From IMG/VR virus record IMGVR_UViG_3300045970_000526, positions 1 to 37,476 of that record: a DNA stretch of 37,476 nucleotides. One strand, 5' to 3'. A model generated the notes under the pieces. That model was given only the letters and a program-made list of their open reading frames with translations. It did no database searches and was not told the origin of the DNA. A program made the translations under genes and the position numbers. The stretch is from a virus. Below, piece by piece: positions 27,499-36,168 of the stretch (position 1 is the first letter of the stretch; every line of letters begins with the position of its first letter).

Positions 27499-29324
27499 CC
27501 GCGCCCGCAGCCGTCCCCCAGTCCGACCTCGACCGGTACGCGGAGCTCGCGGCCGGCGTCCACCAGTACGCCGAGGACGCCGCCGCCGGGCGGATCGTCG
27601 TCAACCGCTACGTGCGGCTCGCCGCCCAGCGCCACCTCGACGACATGGCGCACGGCCACCGCCGCGGGCTCTCCTTCGACCCCGCCGCGGCCGGCAAGCC
27701 GCTGGCCTTCTTCCCGATGCTCCGGCTCGCCGAGGGCAACGTGGCCGACGAGGGGCGGCCGTTCACCCTGATGCCGTGGCAGGTGTTCAACGTGGGCAGC
27801 CTGTTCGGCTGGATGCGCCAGGACGAGGAGGACGGGGTCCTGGTGCGCCGCTTTCGCAACGCCTACACGGAGACGGGCAAGGGCTCGGGCAAGACGCCCA
27901 TGGGCGCCGGCGCCGGGGTGTTCGCCCTCGCCGCCGACGTCGAGTCGGCCCCCGAGGTGTACAGCGCCGCGCCGTCGCGGGACCAGAGCAAGATCCCCTG
28001 GACGGACGCGAAGCGCATGGTGGAGGCGTCGCCGGCGCTGCGCTCCCGGATCGACATCTCGGCCTTCGCGCTGTCGGCGCCGCGCCGCAACGGCACGTTC
28101 CAGTACCTGAGCTCCGAGGCCAAGAACCTCCACGGCCACCGGCCCCACATGGTGCTGATCGAGGAGGAGCACGCCCACCCCGACAGCGACGTGATCGACG
28201 CGATGCGCCTGGGCACCAAGGGCCGCCGGAACGCGCTCATCTGGCGCATCACCAACAGCGGCCGCAGCCGGCACTCGGTGTGCTGGGCGGACCACGAGTA
28301 CTCGGTCCGGATCCTCGAGCGCGAGCTGGCCGACGACGCCTGGTTCGCCTTCGTGTGCGGCCTCGACATGTGCGACGAGCACCGCAAGCTCGGGCGGCCC
28401 GAGGACGGGTGCCCGCGCTGCGACCAGTGGACCGACGAGTCCGTGTGGCCCAAGGCCAACCCGTCGATCGGGGTCTCCATCACCAAGCGCTACCTGCGCG
28501 AGGCGGTCACGGAGGCGGTCGGGAAGCCGTCCGCCCAGAGCGTCGTCAAGCGCCTCAACTTCTGCATCTGGGACGAGGCCGCCAACGCCTGGCTGGACGC
28601 GGGCCGCTTCCGCGAGCTCGGCCCGGCCGGCGACGGGCTGCGCCCGCTCCCCATGCCCGAGGGCGCCCGCGGGTCCGGCGGCCTCGACCTGTCGTCCACC
28701 ACGGACATCACGTCCGCGGCGTTCAAGTCCGACCGCGTTGAGTGCCCAGACGAGGGCCACGCCGGGCGCTGCTACGACCTCCGCGTCCTGTGCTGGGTGC
28801 CCGAGGACCGGGTCGCCGAGAAGGAGCGCGAGGACAAGGTCCCCTACGGCCAGTGGGTCCGCGACGGCTGGATCCGCGCCACGCGCGGCAACCGGGTGGA
28901 CCAGGAGCAGCTGCTGCGGGACATCGAGCCGATGGCCGGCTCCTTCGCCACCATGGGGATCGACCGCTGGAACACGGCCTGGCTGACGCCGAAGCTGCAG
29001 GACGCGGGCTTCACGGTCGTGGAGGTGGGCCAGGGGTTCGCCTCGCTGAGCGCCCCGTCCAAGCGCCTCGAGGCGGACATCGCCGAGGGCGTCGTCCACC
29101 ACGACGGCAACCCGGTCCTGCTCTGGATGGTCGGCAACGCCGTCGCCGAGCAGGACGCCGCCGGGAACATCAAGCCCTCCAAGGCCAAGAGCGCGGACCG
29201 GATCGACGGCGTTGCCGCCTGGGTGGACGCGCTGTTCGCCTCCATGGTCGAGGCGGAGGCCGCCAAGCCGTCCGTGTACGACCGGCTCACCCCCGAAGAG
29301 CTCGCCGAGAGGATGCTGCTGTGA
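27495..29324 (+). CDS. terL: Large terminase subunit
   Basis: A 609-residue Terminase_1-type motor from ATG 27495 (ATGA overlap). ATPase: Walker A GKGSGKT (128-134), Walker B MVLIEEE (219-225). Nuclease domain: GGLDLSSTTD (D398) and GIDRWNT. A Cys cluster at C288, C293, C306 and C309 (CGLDMC, CPRC) probably binds zinc between the two domains, as in some actinophage relatives. It cuts concatemers and pumps DNA into the head. The length and motif order are normal. Confidence 0.95.
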   Translation: MTAPAAVPQSDLDRYAELAAGVHQYAEDAAAGRIVVNRYVRLAAQRHLDDMAHGHRRGLSFDPAAAGKPLAFFPMLRLAEGNVADEGRPFTLMPWQVFNVGSLFGWMRQDEEDGVLVRRFRNAYTETGKGSGKTPMGAGAGVFALAADVESAPEVYSAAPSRDQSKIPWTDAKRMVEASPALRSRIDISAFALSAPRRNGTFQYLSSEAKNLHGHRPHMVLIEEEHAHPDSDVIDAMRLGTKGRRNALIWRITNSGRSRHSVCWADHEYSVRILERELADDAWFAFVCGLDMCDEHRKLGRPEDGCPRCDQWTDESVWPKANPSIGVSITKRYLREAVTEAVGKPSAQSVVKRLNFCIWDEAANAWLDAGRFRELGPAGDGLRPLPMPEGARGSGGLDLSSTTDITSAAFKSDRVECPDEGHAGRCYDLRVLCWVPEDRVAEKEREDKVPYGQWVRDGWIRATRGNRVDQEQLLRDIEPMAGSFATMGIDRWNTAWLTPKLQDAGFTVVEVGQGFASLSAPSKRLEADIAEGVVHHDGNPVLLWMVGNAVAEQDAAGNIKPSKAKSADRIDGVAAWVDALFASMVEAEAAKPSVYDRLTPEELAERMLL

Positions 29325-29524
29325 CACGCCGCGCAACCGACGCCATCGCCCGCGCCGCCGGAATCCTGGCCGCGGCCGCGGCCTTCGTCGGCCTCGAGGG
29401 ACTCGGCCTCGCCATGGTGGCCGCGGGCCTGCTCGTGGCGGGACTGCCCGCCCTCGCCCTGATCGTCCCCGGATCCGTGCTGGTGCTCGCCGGCATGCTC
29501 CCCGCCATCCCCCGACGGAGGTAG
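29321..29524 (+). CDS. Small membrane protein between terminase and portal
   Basis: A 67-residue protein from GTG 29321 (GTGA overlap). Two hydrophobic helices (about 13-32 and 36-62: AAAAAFVGLEGLGLAMVAAG, then ALALIVPGSVLVLAGM) with Arg-rich ends (TRRAT... and ...IPRRR). Found between large terminase and portal, a place where some phages carry a small membrane protein of unknown role. Confidence 0.65.
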   Translation: MTRRATDAIARAAGILAAAAAFVGLEGLGLAMVAAGLLVAGLPALALIVPGSVLVLAGMLPAIPRRR

Positions 29525-29527
29525 CCC

Positions 29528-31036
29528 ATGGGCCTCATCGCGCGCACGATGGCCGCAGGCGCCAGCCCGGCCCTCAACGACGGCTACTGGGGCGGCGGCT
29601 CCAGGTACACCACCGACGGGTCGTCGCTGTCCCCCGGCGACGACGCCATGGGCATCCCGGCGTTCTACGACGGCGTGGCGCTGATCAGCGAGGACATCGC
29701 AAAGATGCCCGTCCACATCTACGAGGACCTGGGAAGCGCCGGCCGCCGGCCGACGGCCAACATGCCGCTCGAGGACCTGCTGCAGTACCAGCCCAACGCC
29801 CACCAGTCGGCCTTCGACTTTTGGGAGATGATGGTCGCGTTCGCGATCCTCCGGAAGTTCGGCGTCGCCGAGATCATCCCCGGCGCACGCGGGCCGGTTG
29901 ACCAGCTCGTGCCGCTGGATCCCGACCTCGTCACCCCGCGCGGATCCGCGTACGCCTACCGCGACCCCAAGGACGGCGGCCGGGAGCGGGTCCTGCTCGC
30001 CGACGAGGTGTTCGTGGTGCACGGCCGGCTGGGCCGGAGCGTCCTCGACTTCGCCAGCCGGAGCCTCTCCGTGGACGCCGCGATCGAGCGGCACGCGGGC
30101 ACGCTGTTCTCTCGCGGCGCACGCCCGCAGAGCGTCGTGAGGCACGCGGCCGAGCTCTCCCAGAAGGGCCGCGACAACCTGCGCAAGGTGCTCGACGAGT
30201 ACAGCATCGGCGGACCGCGCTCCGGGCGCCCCATGCTCCTCGAGGAGGGCATGACGTGGGAGAGCGTCGGCATGACCAACAAGGACGCCGAGTTCACAGC
30301 CAACCGGCAGTGGGGCGTCCGCCAGGTCGCCCGCTGGCTCCGTCTCCCCCCGCACAAGCTCGCCGACCTCGCCGACGCCAACTACAGCAACGTCGAGCAG
30401 GAGAACATCAACTACGTCACGGACACCCTGCTCTCCTGGACGGTGCGGATCGAGCAGGCGATCCGGCGCGACCTCATCATCGCCAAGGGCCGCTACTTCG
30501 CCAAGTTCAACCTCGACTCGCTGCTCCGCGGCGACTTCGGCGCCCGGGCGCAGGCGTACAGCCTCGGCATCCAGTGGGGCTGGATCACCCGCAACGAGGT
30601 GCGGGCGCGCGAGGACATGAACCCGATCCCGGGGCTCGACAGCCCGCTCACCCCGCTCAACATGACGACCGGGACGGCCCCCGGCACGGCGTCCGCCGCC
30701 GACCTGTCGCCGCAGGCCACGGCGCACCTGCGCCTGCTGGCCTCGGACGCGGCAAACCGCATCGTCACCCGCGAGCGCGAGGCCGTCGCCAAGGCCGCCG
30801 ACCACAGCAGGGGCAACACCCGGTCGTTCGCGGCGGACGTCGACGCCTTCTATGCCGGGTTCGGCCCGCACGTCGCGTCGTGCCTGCACCTGCCCGCCGA
30901 CGTCGCCAAGTCCTGGGCGGCCGAGCAGCGCGCATCCGTGATCTCCGGCGCCGTCCCGGACGCCGACTGGGCGGCCGACAGCGTCGCCCGCCTCACGTCC
31001 CTCGCCATGTCCACCGCGCTCGGCGCGGCAGCGTAA
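29528..31036 (+). CDS. Portal protein (HK97 family)
   Basis: A 502-residue portal from ATG 29528. HK97 features are clear: AFYDGVALISEDIAKMPVH near residue 45, LLQYQPNAHQSAFDFWEMMV, the crown/clip region, and RQVARWLRLPPHKLADLADA followed by an N-S-N-V-E-Q-E-like stretch (YSNVEQENINYV). It forms the dodecameric ring through which DNA enters and leaves. Directly downstream lies the S49 protease, as in the HK97 group. Confidence 0.95.
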   Translation: MGLIARTMAAGASPALNDGYWGGGSRYTTDGSSLSPGDDAMGIPAFYDGVALISEDIAKMPVHIYEDLGSAGRRPTANMPLEDLLQYQPNAHQSAFDFWEMMVAFAILRKFGVAEIIPGARGPVDQLVPLDPDLVTPRGSAYAYRDPKDGGRERVLLADEVFVVHGRLGRSVLDFASRSLSVDAAIERHAGTLFSRGARPQSVVRHAAELSQKGRDNLRKVLDEYSIGGPRSGRPMLLEEGMTWESVGMTNKDAEFTANRQWGVRQVARWLRLPPHKLADLADANYSNVEQENINYVTDTLLSWTVRIEQAIRRDLIIAKGRYFAKFNLDSLLRGDFGARAQAYSLGIQWGWITRNEVRAREDMNPIPGLDSPLTPLNMTTGTAPGTASAADLSPQATAHLRLLASDAANRIVTREREAVAKAADHSRGNTRSFAADVDAFYAGFGPHVASCLHLPADVAKSWAAEQRASVISGAVPDADWAADSVARLTSLAMSTALGAAA

Positions 31037-31047
31037 GGAGTACCGCC

Positions 31048-32109
31048 ATGCTCTACAGCAACATCGCCAGGGCGGTCTTCGGGCGGCCCTGGGCCATCTG
31101 GCCCGGCAGCGGCCAGGCGGAGGCCGTCGCCGAGATCGCCAGCCTGCGCGCTGCCGGCGTCCGCCTCGACGACGCCGAGGTCCGCGCCCGCCTCGAGGCC
31201 GCAGCCGGGTCGGCAGGGCCGCGCTCCGGCGCCCGGTCCTCCGGGGCAGTGGCGGTGATCCCGGTCTACGGGACCATCATGCAGCGCGCGTCGCTGATGT
31301 CGGAGATGAGCGGCGGGACGTCCGTCGAGCGCGTCGCCGCGGCCTTCCGCCAGGCGATGGCAGACGAGTCCGTGGGCTCCGTCGTCATGGAGTTCGACTC
31401 CCCGGGCGGCGAGGTGGGCGGCGTCGACGAGCTCGCGGCCGAGATCCGCGCGGCGAGGGGCCGGAAGCCGGTGGTGGCCGTGGCCAACACCCTGATGGCG
31501 AGCGCCGCCTACTGGATCGCCTCGGCCTGCGACGAGATCGTGGCCACCCCGTCCGCGATGGTCGGGAGCATCGGCGTCTACACGATGCACCAGGACGTGT
31601 CGGCCGCCCTCGAGAAGGCGGGCGTCCGGACCACGCTGGTCAGCGCCGGGAAGCACAAGACCGACGGCAACCCCTACGGCCCGCTGTCCGAGGACGCGCT
31701 GGCGTCCATGGAGCAGAGCGTGGCCGACTTCTACGCCCTGTTCACCTCCGCCGTGGCCAAGGGGCGCGGCACCACCGCGGCGGCCGTCCGGAGCGGCTAC
31801 GGCGAGGGCGACGTCCTCACCGCGCAGCGGGCGAAGGACGCCGGGATGGTGGACCGCGTCGACACGATGGACAACGCGATCCGGCGCGCCGCGTCGGGCC
31901 GCGTGGCCATGCGCGCGGACGCGGGCCAGCTCCGGTACTCGGCCGGCACGGGCGTCCCCATGGAGCTCGTCGAGGCCCCGGCCGACGGGTCCATGTCCGG
32001 CTGGATCCACGGCGACCCGGACGGCGAGCCGTCGCCCGACGTCGTCCAGGATCCGGATCCCGCCGCGGCAGCGCTGGCGCTGGCGAGGGCCCGCGCGCAG
32101 GCCTCTTGA
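31048..32109 (+). CDS. Capsid maturation protease (S49/SppA family)
   Basis: A 353-residue protein from ATG 31048 with ribosome site AAGGAG (31035-31040). S49 signatures: VMEFDSPGGEVGG, NTLMASAAYWIASACDEIV (catalytic S152) and LVSAGKHKTDGNPYGPL (catalytic Lys, K202 or K204). The C-terminal 90 residues are polar and Ala-rich and could act as a scaffold. It would trim the head proteins during maturation. The end of the gene overlaps the candidate capsid promoter. Confidence 0.9.
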   Translation: MLYSNIARAVFGRPWAIWPGSGQAEAVAEIASLRAAGVRLDDAEVRARLEAAAGSAGPRSGARSSGAVAVIPVYGTIMQRASLMSEMSGGTSVERVAAAFRQAMADESVGSVVMEFDSPGGEVGGVDELAAEIRAARGRKPVVAVANTLMASAAYWIASACDEIVATPSAMVGSIGVYTMHQDVSAALEKAGVRTTLVSAGKHKTDGNPYGPLSEDALASMEQSVADFYALFTSAVAKGRGTTAAAVRSGYGEGDVLTAQRAKDAGMVDRVDTMDNAIRRAASGRVAMRADAGQLRYSAGTGVPMELVEAPADGSMSGWIHGDPDGEPSPDVVQDPDPAAAALALARARAQAS

Positions 32110-32134
32110 CTTATCCACGGCTCGGGCCTAGTTT
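32106..32134 (+). promoter_or_regulatory. Candidate capsid-gene promoter
   Basis: TTGACT (32106-32111), 17 bases, TAGTTT (32129-32134), in a locally AT-rich stretch ending the protease gene. The best sigma-70-like site in the late operon outside the immunity region. It could boost capsid expression. Confidence 0.45.
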
Positions 32135-32310
32135 ATGCACCAGTAACTGAATAGCTGCCCTCCGCAAGCGGAAGACCCGAGGTCCCACCCGCGGCAGGGA
32201 AGTCCGGCAAGGCGAACATCCGAGGTGTGCGCGGCTGGCGACCCGTCCAGATGGACGGCGCCGGTCGCGTTCGCGTTTCCCGGCGCCACTAGTGCGCAGG
32301 AGATACGCGA
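32110..32310 (+). other. Structured capsid mRNA leader (201 bases)
   Basis: It contains a short hairpin TCCGC/GCGGA (32161-32172), CCGTCC/GGACGG with an AGAT loop (32243-32258) and an eight-pair stem GGCGCCGG/CCGGCGCC (32257-32287). The last two share two bases, so they partly compete. A 13-codon Arg-rich ORF (ATG 32251 to TAG 32292) lies across them. The capsid ribosome site (AGGAG) follows at 32298-32302. This is the only long gap among the head genes and could regulate translation. Confidence 0.5.
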
Positions 32311-33663
32311 ATGGCAAGCCTCCTGGCGATCCTCCAGGACCGCCGCAAGACCCTCAAGGCCGAGGAGGGCGCCCTCGTCGCCGCGGCCGAGTCCGCAGCC
32401 GACCCCATGGCAGCCCTCGCCTCGAGCGCCGACCGCCGCGCCGAGATCGCCGCGGACCTCGCGAAGATCGACGGCGAGCTGGCCGCCGAGACCGCCCGCC
32501 GCGACCGCGAGCGCGCCGACCCGGAGGCCGCAGCGCCGGCCCCGGTCGTGATCCGCTCCGGCATCGAGCCGGTCCGCGCCTCCGCGTCCGACAAGGCCCC
32601 GACGCCGTTCCGCCACTTCGGCGAGCAGCTCTCGGCCATCCGCGAGGCGGCCATCGGCGCCAAGTCCGGCTACGCGCCGAGCCCCAAGCTCGCCGCCGTC
32701 ATGGACTACGCGGCCGCCGCGTCGGGCCTCAACGAGACGGTCGGCAGCGAGGGCGGCTTCGCCGTCCAGACCGACTTCGCCGAGGGCATGTTCGGCGGCA
32801 TCGAGACGCAGTCGGTCCTGTGGCCGAAGTCGTTCGCGATCCCGCTGTCGGCGGACTCCAACGGCGTCAAGGTCAACCTGATCGACGAGACCACGCGGGT
32901 CACCGGCTCGCGCTGGGGCGGCGTCCAGGTGTACTGGGCAGCCGAGGCCGCGTCCGTCACGGCCAAGAAGCCCAAGCTGTTCCAGTTGGAGCTCACCCTC
33001 CAGAAGCTCTTCGGCGTGGGCTACCGGACCGACGAGATCGGCCAGGACTGGCAGGCCTCGGGCGCGATCATGGACCGCGCCTTCACCGCCGAGATGGCGT
33101 TCGCCCTCGACGACGCCGCGGTCCGCGGCAGCGGCGCCGGCATCCCGCTCGGCTTCCTCAACAGCTCCGCGCTCGTCACGGTCACGGCCGAGACGGGCCA
33201 GACCGCGGACACGGTCGTCACGGAGAACGTCGAGAAGATGTTCGCCCGGATGCCCGCCCGCTCGAAGGGCAAGGCCTGCTGGTACATCAACGGCGACGTG
33301 TGGCCGCAGATCTTCGGCCTGCAGCGCGCCGTGGGCACCGGCGGCCAGCCGATGTTCATCGCCACGGGCGCCCTGGGCGAGGCCCCCGGCGGCACCCTGC
33401 TGGGCCGCCCGGTCATCGAGATCGAGCAGGCCAGCGCCCTCGGCGACGTGGGCGACATCAGCTTCGTGGACATGGGCGAGTACCTGCGCCTCGAGAAGGG
33501 CGGCATCGCCCGCGCCAGCTCGATCCACGTCGAGTTCCTGACGGACCAGGAGGTCTTCCGCTGGATCCTCCGGACCAACGGGGCCCCCGGCTGGAAGTCC
33601 GCCGTGACGCGCTACAAGGGCGCGAGCACGGTCAGCCCGTTCATCGCCCTCGGCGCCCGCTGA
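32311..33663 (+). CDS. Major capsid protein (HK97 fold)
   Basis: A 450-residue protein from ATG 32311. Residues about 1-75 are a charged helical coil typical of an HK97 delta (scaffolding) domain. The mature part from about 110 has HK97-capsid elements: a GSEGGFAVQTDFAEGM stretch near 150, a P-domain and A-domain, and the ending RYKGASTVSPFIALGAR. The S49 protease upstream would remove the delta domain. Following small genes probably decorate the shell. Confidence 0.92.
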   Translation: MASLLAILQDRRKTLKAEEGALVAAAESAADPMAALASSADRRAEIAADLAKIDGELAAETARRDRERADPEAAAPAPVVIRSGIEPVRASASDKAPTPFRHFGEQLSAIREAAIGAKSGYAPSPKLAAVMDYAAAASGLNETVGSEGGFAVQTDFAEGMFGGIETQSVLWPKSFAIPLSADSNGVKVNLIDETTRVTGSRWGGVQVYWAAEAASVTAKKPKLFQLELTLQKLFGVGYRTDEIGQDWQASGAIMDRAFTAEMAFALDDAAVRGSGAGIPLGFLNSSALVTVTAETGQTADTVVTENVEKMFARMPARSKGKACWYINGDVWPQIFGLQRAVGTGGQPMFIATGALGEAPGGTLLGRPVIEIEQASALGDVGDISFVDMGEYLRLEKGGIARASSIHVEFLTDQEVFRWILRTNGAPGWKSAVTRYKGASTVSPFIALGAR

Positions 33664-33699
33664 GCCCCCTGACCCACTGAGCCGAAAGGAACCAAGCCG

Positions 33700-34170
33700 A
33701 TGAGCGAGTTGCTGCTCGAGGAGCTCCAGTTCATCAAGGGGCTCGACCCCGTCGCGGACGCGTTCGACTCGACCGTGTACAGCGACGTGGTGAACATGTC
33801 CAAGTTCGAGCGGGTCGTGTTCGCCGTCTATGTCGGCGTCGGCGCGACCGGCACGTCCACCCTGACCGTCCAGGCGTGCGACGACACCACGCCGTCCAAC
33901 CGGTCCGCGGTGCCGTTCTACTACCGCGAGATCACCACCGGCGACACCGAGGGCGCGATCACCGCGGCCGCCGCGGCCGGGTTCACCACCACGCCCGGCA
34001 GCTCCAAGCTCGTGCTGGTCGAGGTCCGCGAGGACGCCCTGGCGTCCAGCGGCTACGGCTACGTCCAGCTCAAGGCCGTCGAGTCCGCCAACTCGCCGGT
34101 GCTCGCGGGCATCCTCGTCATCGGCGAGGCCAAGATCGAGTCCGCCCTCAAGGCGTCCGCGATCGTCTGA
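33700..34170 (+). CDS. Small head-associated protein
   Basis: A 156-residue protein from ATG 33700 with ribosome site AAAGGA (33685-33690). Beta-rich (SKFERVVFAVYVGVGATGTS, then LTVQACDDTTPSNRS) and just after the capsid gene, so probably a decoration or head-stabilising protein. No signature. Confidence 0.6.
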   Translation: MSELLLEELQFIKGLDPVADAFDSTVYSDVVNMSKFERVVFAVYVGVGATGTSTLTVQACDDTTPSNRSAVPFYYREITTGDTEGAITAAAAAGFTTTPGSSKLVLVEVREDALASSGYGYVQLKAVESANSPVLAGILVIGEAKIESALKASAIV

Positions 34171-34191
34171 CGCCGGCCACGCCCTCCCGTC

Positions 34192-34237
34192 CTGCCGCCG
34201 GCACCCGGCGGCAGCGGGGAGCGCGGGACCCTCCCGC
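34192..34237 (+). terminator. Double hairpin between head genes
   Basis: CTGCCGCCGG/CCGGCGGCAG, ten perfect pairs with loop CAC (34192-34214), followed by GCGGGA/TCCCGC with loop CCC (34223-34237). No U-tract follows. It may be a partial terminator or mRNA-stability element setting the ratio of capsid to later products. Confidence 0.5.
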
Positions 34238-34282
34238 ATCCCGGCGGAACCACCGCCAGAGCAGCAGCATGGAGAGCACGAG

Positions 34283-34684
34283 ATGCCCGTCACCAAGATG
34301 CGCAGCCGCTGGGTCGCCGGCAACCTGCAGTTCGTACGGGACACCGACGCCTCGGCGATCTGCCACGGCATCGTCGCCGTGTCCGGGGCCACGACCAAGG
34401 CCGCCGCGACGCTCGCCGTCCCGATCACGCACCGCTTCGTGACCATGACCACGGGCGGCGTGGAGGCCCTGACGCTGGCGAACGGCGCGCCCGGCCAGGA
34501 GATCACGATCACGCTCGGCACCGACGGCGGCGACGGCACCCTGACGCCGGCGACCTGCACGGGCTTCGCCACGATCGTCTTCGCCGACGCCAAGGACACC
34601 GTCCACCTGCGGTACCTCGACGACACTCTGGGCTGGATCATCATGGGCTACTACGGGACCGCCGCGCCGCCCGTCGTCTCCTGA
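34283..34684 (+). CDS. Small head-associated protein
   Basis: A 133-residue protein from ATG 34283. Beta-rich, with VEALTLANGAPGQEITITLG, then GTLTPATCTGFATIVFADAK and LRYLDDTLGWIIMGYYG, resembling beta-helix or trimeric spike-like segments. Likely a head fibre or decoration protein by position. Confidence 0.6.
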   Translation: MPVTKMRSRWVAGNLQFVRDTDASAICHGIVAVSGATTKAAATLAVPITHRFVTMTTGGVEALTLANGAPGQEITITLGTDGGDGTLTPATCTGFATIVFADAKDTVHLRYLDDTLGWIIMGYYGTAAPPVVS

Positions 34685-34716
34685 CCACCGGCACCGACTG
34701 AAGACCGGAGGCCGAG

Positions 34717-35106
34717 ATGGCTGGCAGCACGACGACCACGCACTACGCCCAGGGCCGCGTCCGCAGGGTCGTGGTCGACTGGACCGCGGACGCCGCGGAC
34801 GCGACCGTCCCCGACACCGTCCTGCCCGCGATCGACGGGCGGCTGGCGGAGGTCACGACCAACCCCGGGGCGGTCGCGCCCACGGACAACTACGACGTCC
34901 TCCTGATCGACGGGGAGGGCGCCGACCGCCTCCAGGGCCTCGGCATGAACCGGGACACCGCGAACACCGAGACGGCGCCCGTCGTCTACTCGGGCAGCGC
35001 GGTGCACCCGCCCGCCGGCTCCTGGGAGGCCCTGACCCTCAAGATCGCGGGCAACGCCGTCAACTCGGCCACCGGCCGGGTCATCCTCGTCTACACCCCG
35101 GCGTGA
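34717..35106 (+). CDS. Small head-associated protein
   Basis: A 129-residue beta-rich protein from ATG 34717 (ribosome site GGAG just upstream). VRRVVVDWTADAADATVPD and VRDT-like strands with a VILVYTPA end. Third small protein between capsid and connector. Decoration or head-closure roles possible. No family recognised. Confidence 0.55.
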   Translation: MAGSTTTTHYAQGRVRRVVVDWTADAADATVPDTVLPAIDGRLAEVTTNPGAVAPTDNYDVLLIDGEGADRLQGLGMNRDTANTETAPVVYSGSAVHPPAGSWEALTLKIAGNAVNSATGRVILVYTPA

Positions 35107-35110
35107 CGCC

Positions 35111-35719
35111 GTGACCGCGCCCGTGCTGCTCTGCAGCCTCGCCGATGTCCGCCGCCAGGCGGGCATCGAGGACGACGCGGAGGACGACTGGCTGCTGCCG
35201 GCGATCGACGCCGTGTCCCGCGCCGTGGAGCGCGTTGCCCGGACATGGCTCGCGCCGCGCCCGTCCGCGACGTGGCTCCAGGACGGCAGCGGGGTCCGCA
35301 CGCTCCGGGTGCGGCGCGGCGTGTCCTCCCTGGCCTACGTCGGGATCGCCTGGTCCGACCAGCCCGACGACGGGTCGGGCGACTACGAGGCCGTGCCCTC
35401 CTGGCTCCTCGACCCGCCGGCGGCGGAGCGCGAGCTCGACACGGACGCCGCGGAGCGGATCGTCCTGCCCGTCGGCTACACCTTCCCGGCCTTCCTGCGG
35501 TCCGTGAAGCTCACGGGCGCACGGGGCCCGTCCGAGACGCCGGCGCGCGAGGAGCAGATCACCCGCAACGCGGTGGTCCGGTCGTACCGCGCGCGGTCCG
35601 GGTCCTCCGGGTCTGACCTCGCCGTCCCCGGCCCGGACGGCGGCATGCGGATCCTCGCCCAGTTCGCGCCGGCCGAGCTGCGCGAGCTGCGCCTCGCCTA
35701 CGGGACGGGGGCGGACTGA
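35111..35719 (+). CDS. Head-tail connector (gp6-like)
   Basis: A 202-residue protein from GTG 35111. Helical N-terminus with LADVRRQAGIEDDAEDDWLLPAI and the AVSRAVERVARTWL helix, then a beta region and a charged C-terminus, like the gp6/gp15-type connector that docks under the portal. The start is a GTG following the previous stop by four bases. The role is by pattern and position. Confidence 0.7.
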   Translation: MTAPVLLCSLADVRRQAGIEDDAEDDWLLPAIDAVSRAVERVARTWLAPRPSATWLQDGSGVRTLRVRRGVSSLAYVGIAWSDQPDDGSGDYEAVPSWLLDPPAAERELDTDAAERIVLPVGYTFPAFLRSVKLTGARGPSETPAREEQITRNAVVRSYRARSGSSGSDLAVPGPDGGMRILAQFAPAELRELRLAYGTGAD

Positions 35720-36168
35720 TGGACTGGGCCGCCGTCTGCGAGCGCATCGCCCTCCCCTACGCGGGGCTGTCCGACGGGGCCGGGCACACCCTGCGCGGCG
35801 CCCACGCCCTGCCGCCCGACGCCCCCGTGCCGCCGTGCGCCATCGTGGTCCTGCGGGGTCTGGACGCAATCGAGGTCTACGCCGGCTGGATGACCGGCAC
35901 CGCGCTCGTGGACGCGCTCGTCCTGCTCGACCCGTCGGCAGACGTGCCTCGGCGCATGGCCGCGCTCCTGCGCTGGACCGGCCCGGCCGCCACATGCGGG
36001 CTCGCCCACGTCCAGATCGACGACCTCGACGGCGTGTCGGGGTGCGTGCCCGGATCGGCCGAGGTGTCGCTTGCGGGCGACTCGCCGGACTACGGCGGGA
36101 TGCCCTTCGACATGGTCCGCGTCCCGTACCGCGTCTCCTTCCGCCAGCGCGTCGCGGTGGCCCCGTGA
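35719..36168 (+). CDS. Head-closure or tail-terminator protein
   Basis: A 149-residue protein whose ATG shares a base with the previous stop (TGATG). Short helices at the start, a beta core, and a beta-strand C-terminus (FDMVRVPYRVSFRQRV). In this gene order it should be a head-closure or tail-terminator subunit. The two cannot be told apart here. Confidence 0.6.
   Translation: MDWAAVCERIALPYAGLSDGAGHTLRGAHALPPDAPVPPCAIVVLRGLDAIEVYAGWMTGTALVDALVLLDPSADVPRRMAALLRWTGPAATCGLAHVQIDDLDGVSGCVPGSAEVSLAGDSPDYGGMPFDMVRVPYRVSFRQRVAVAP

Noticed and set aside
27303-29336. 677-codon leftward open frame over the large terminase
   Set aside because: No motifs, and Val/Ala/Gly/Arg composition typical of antisense frames. 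The terminase is certain.
32128-34644. 838-codon leftward open frame over the capsid gene
   Set aside because: Shadow frame in very GC-rich DNA. The rightward capsid gene is unequivocal.
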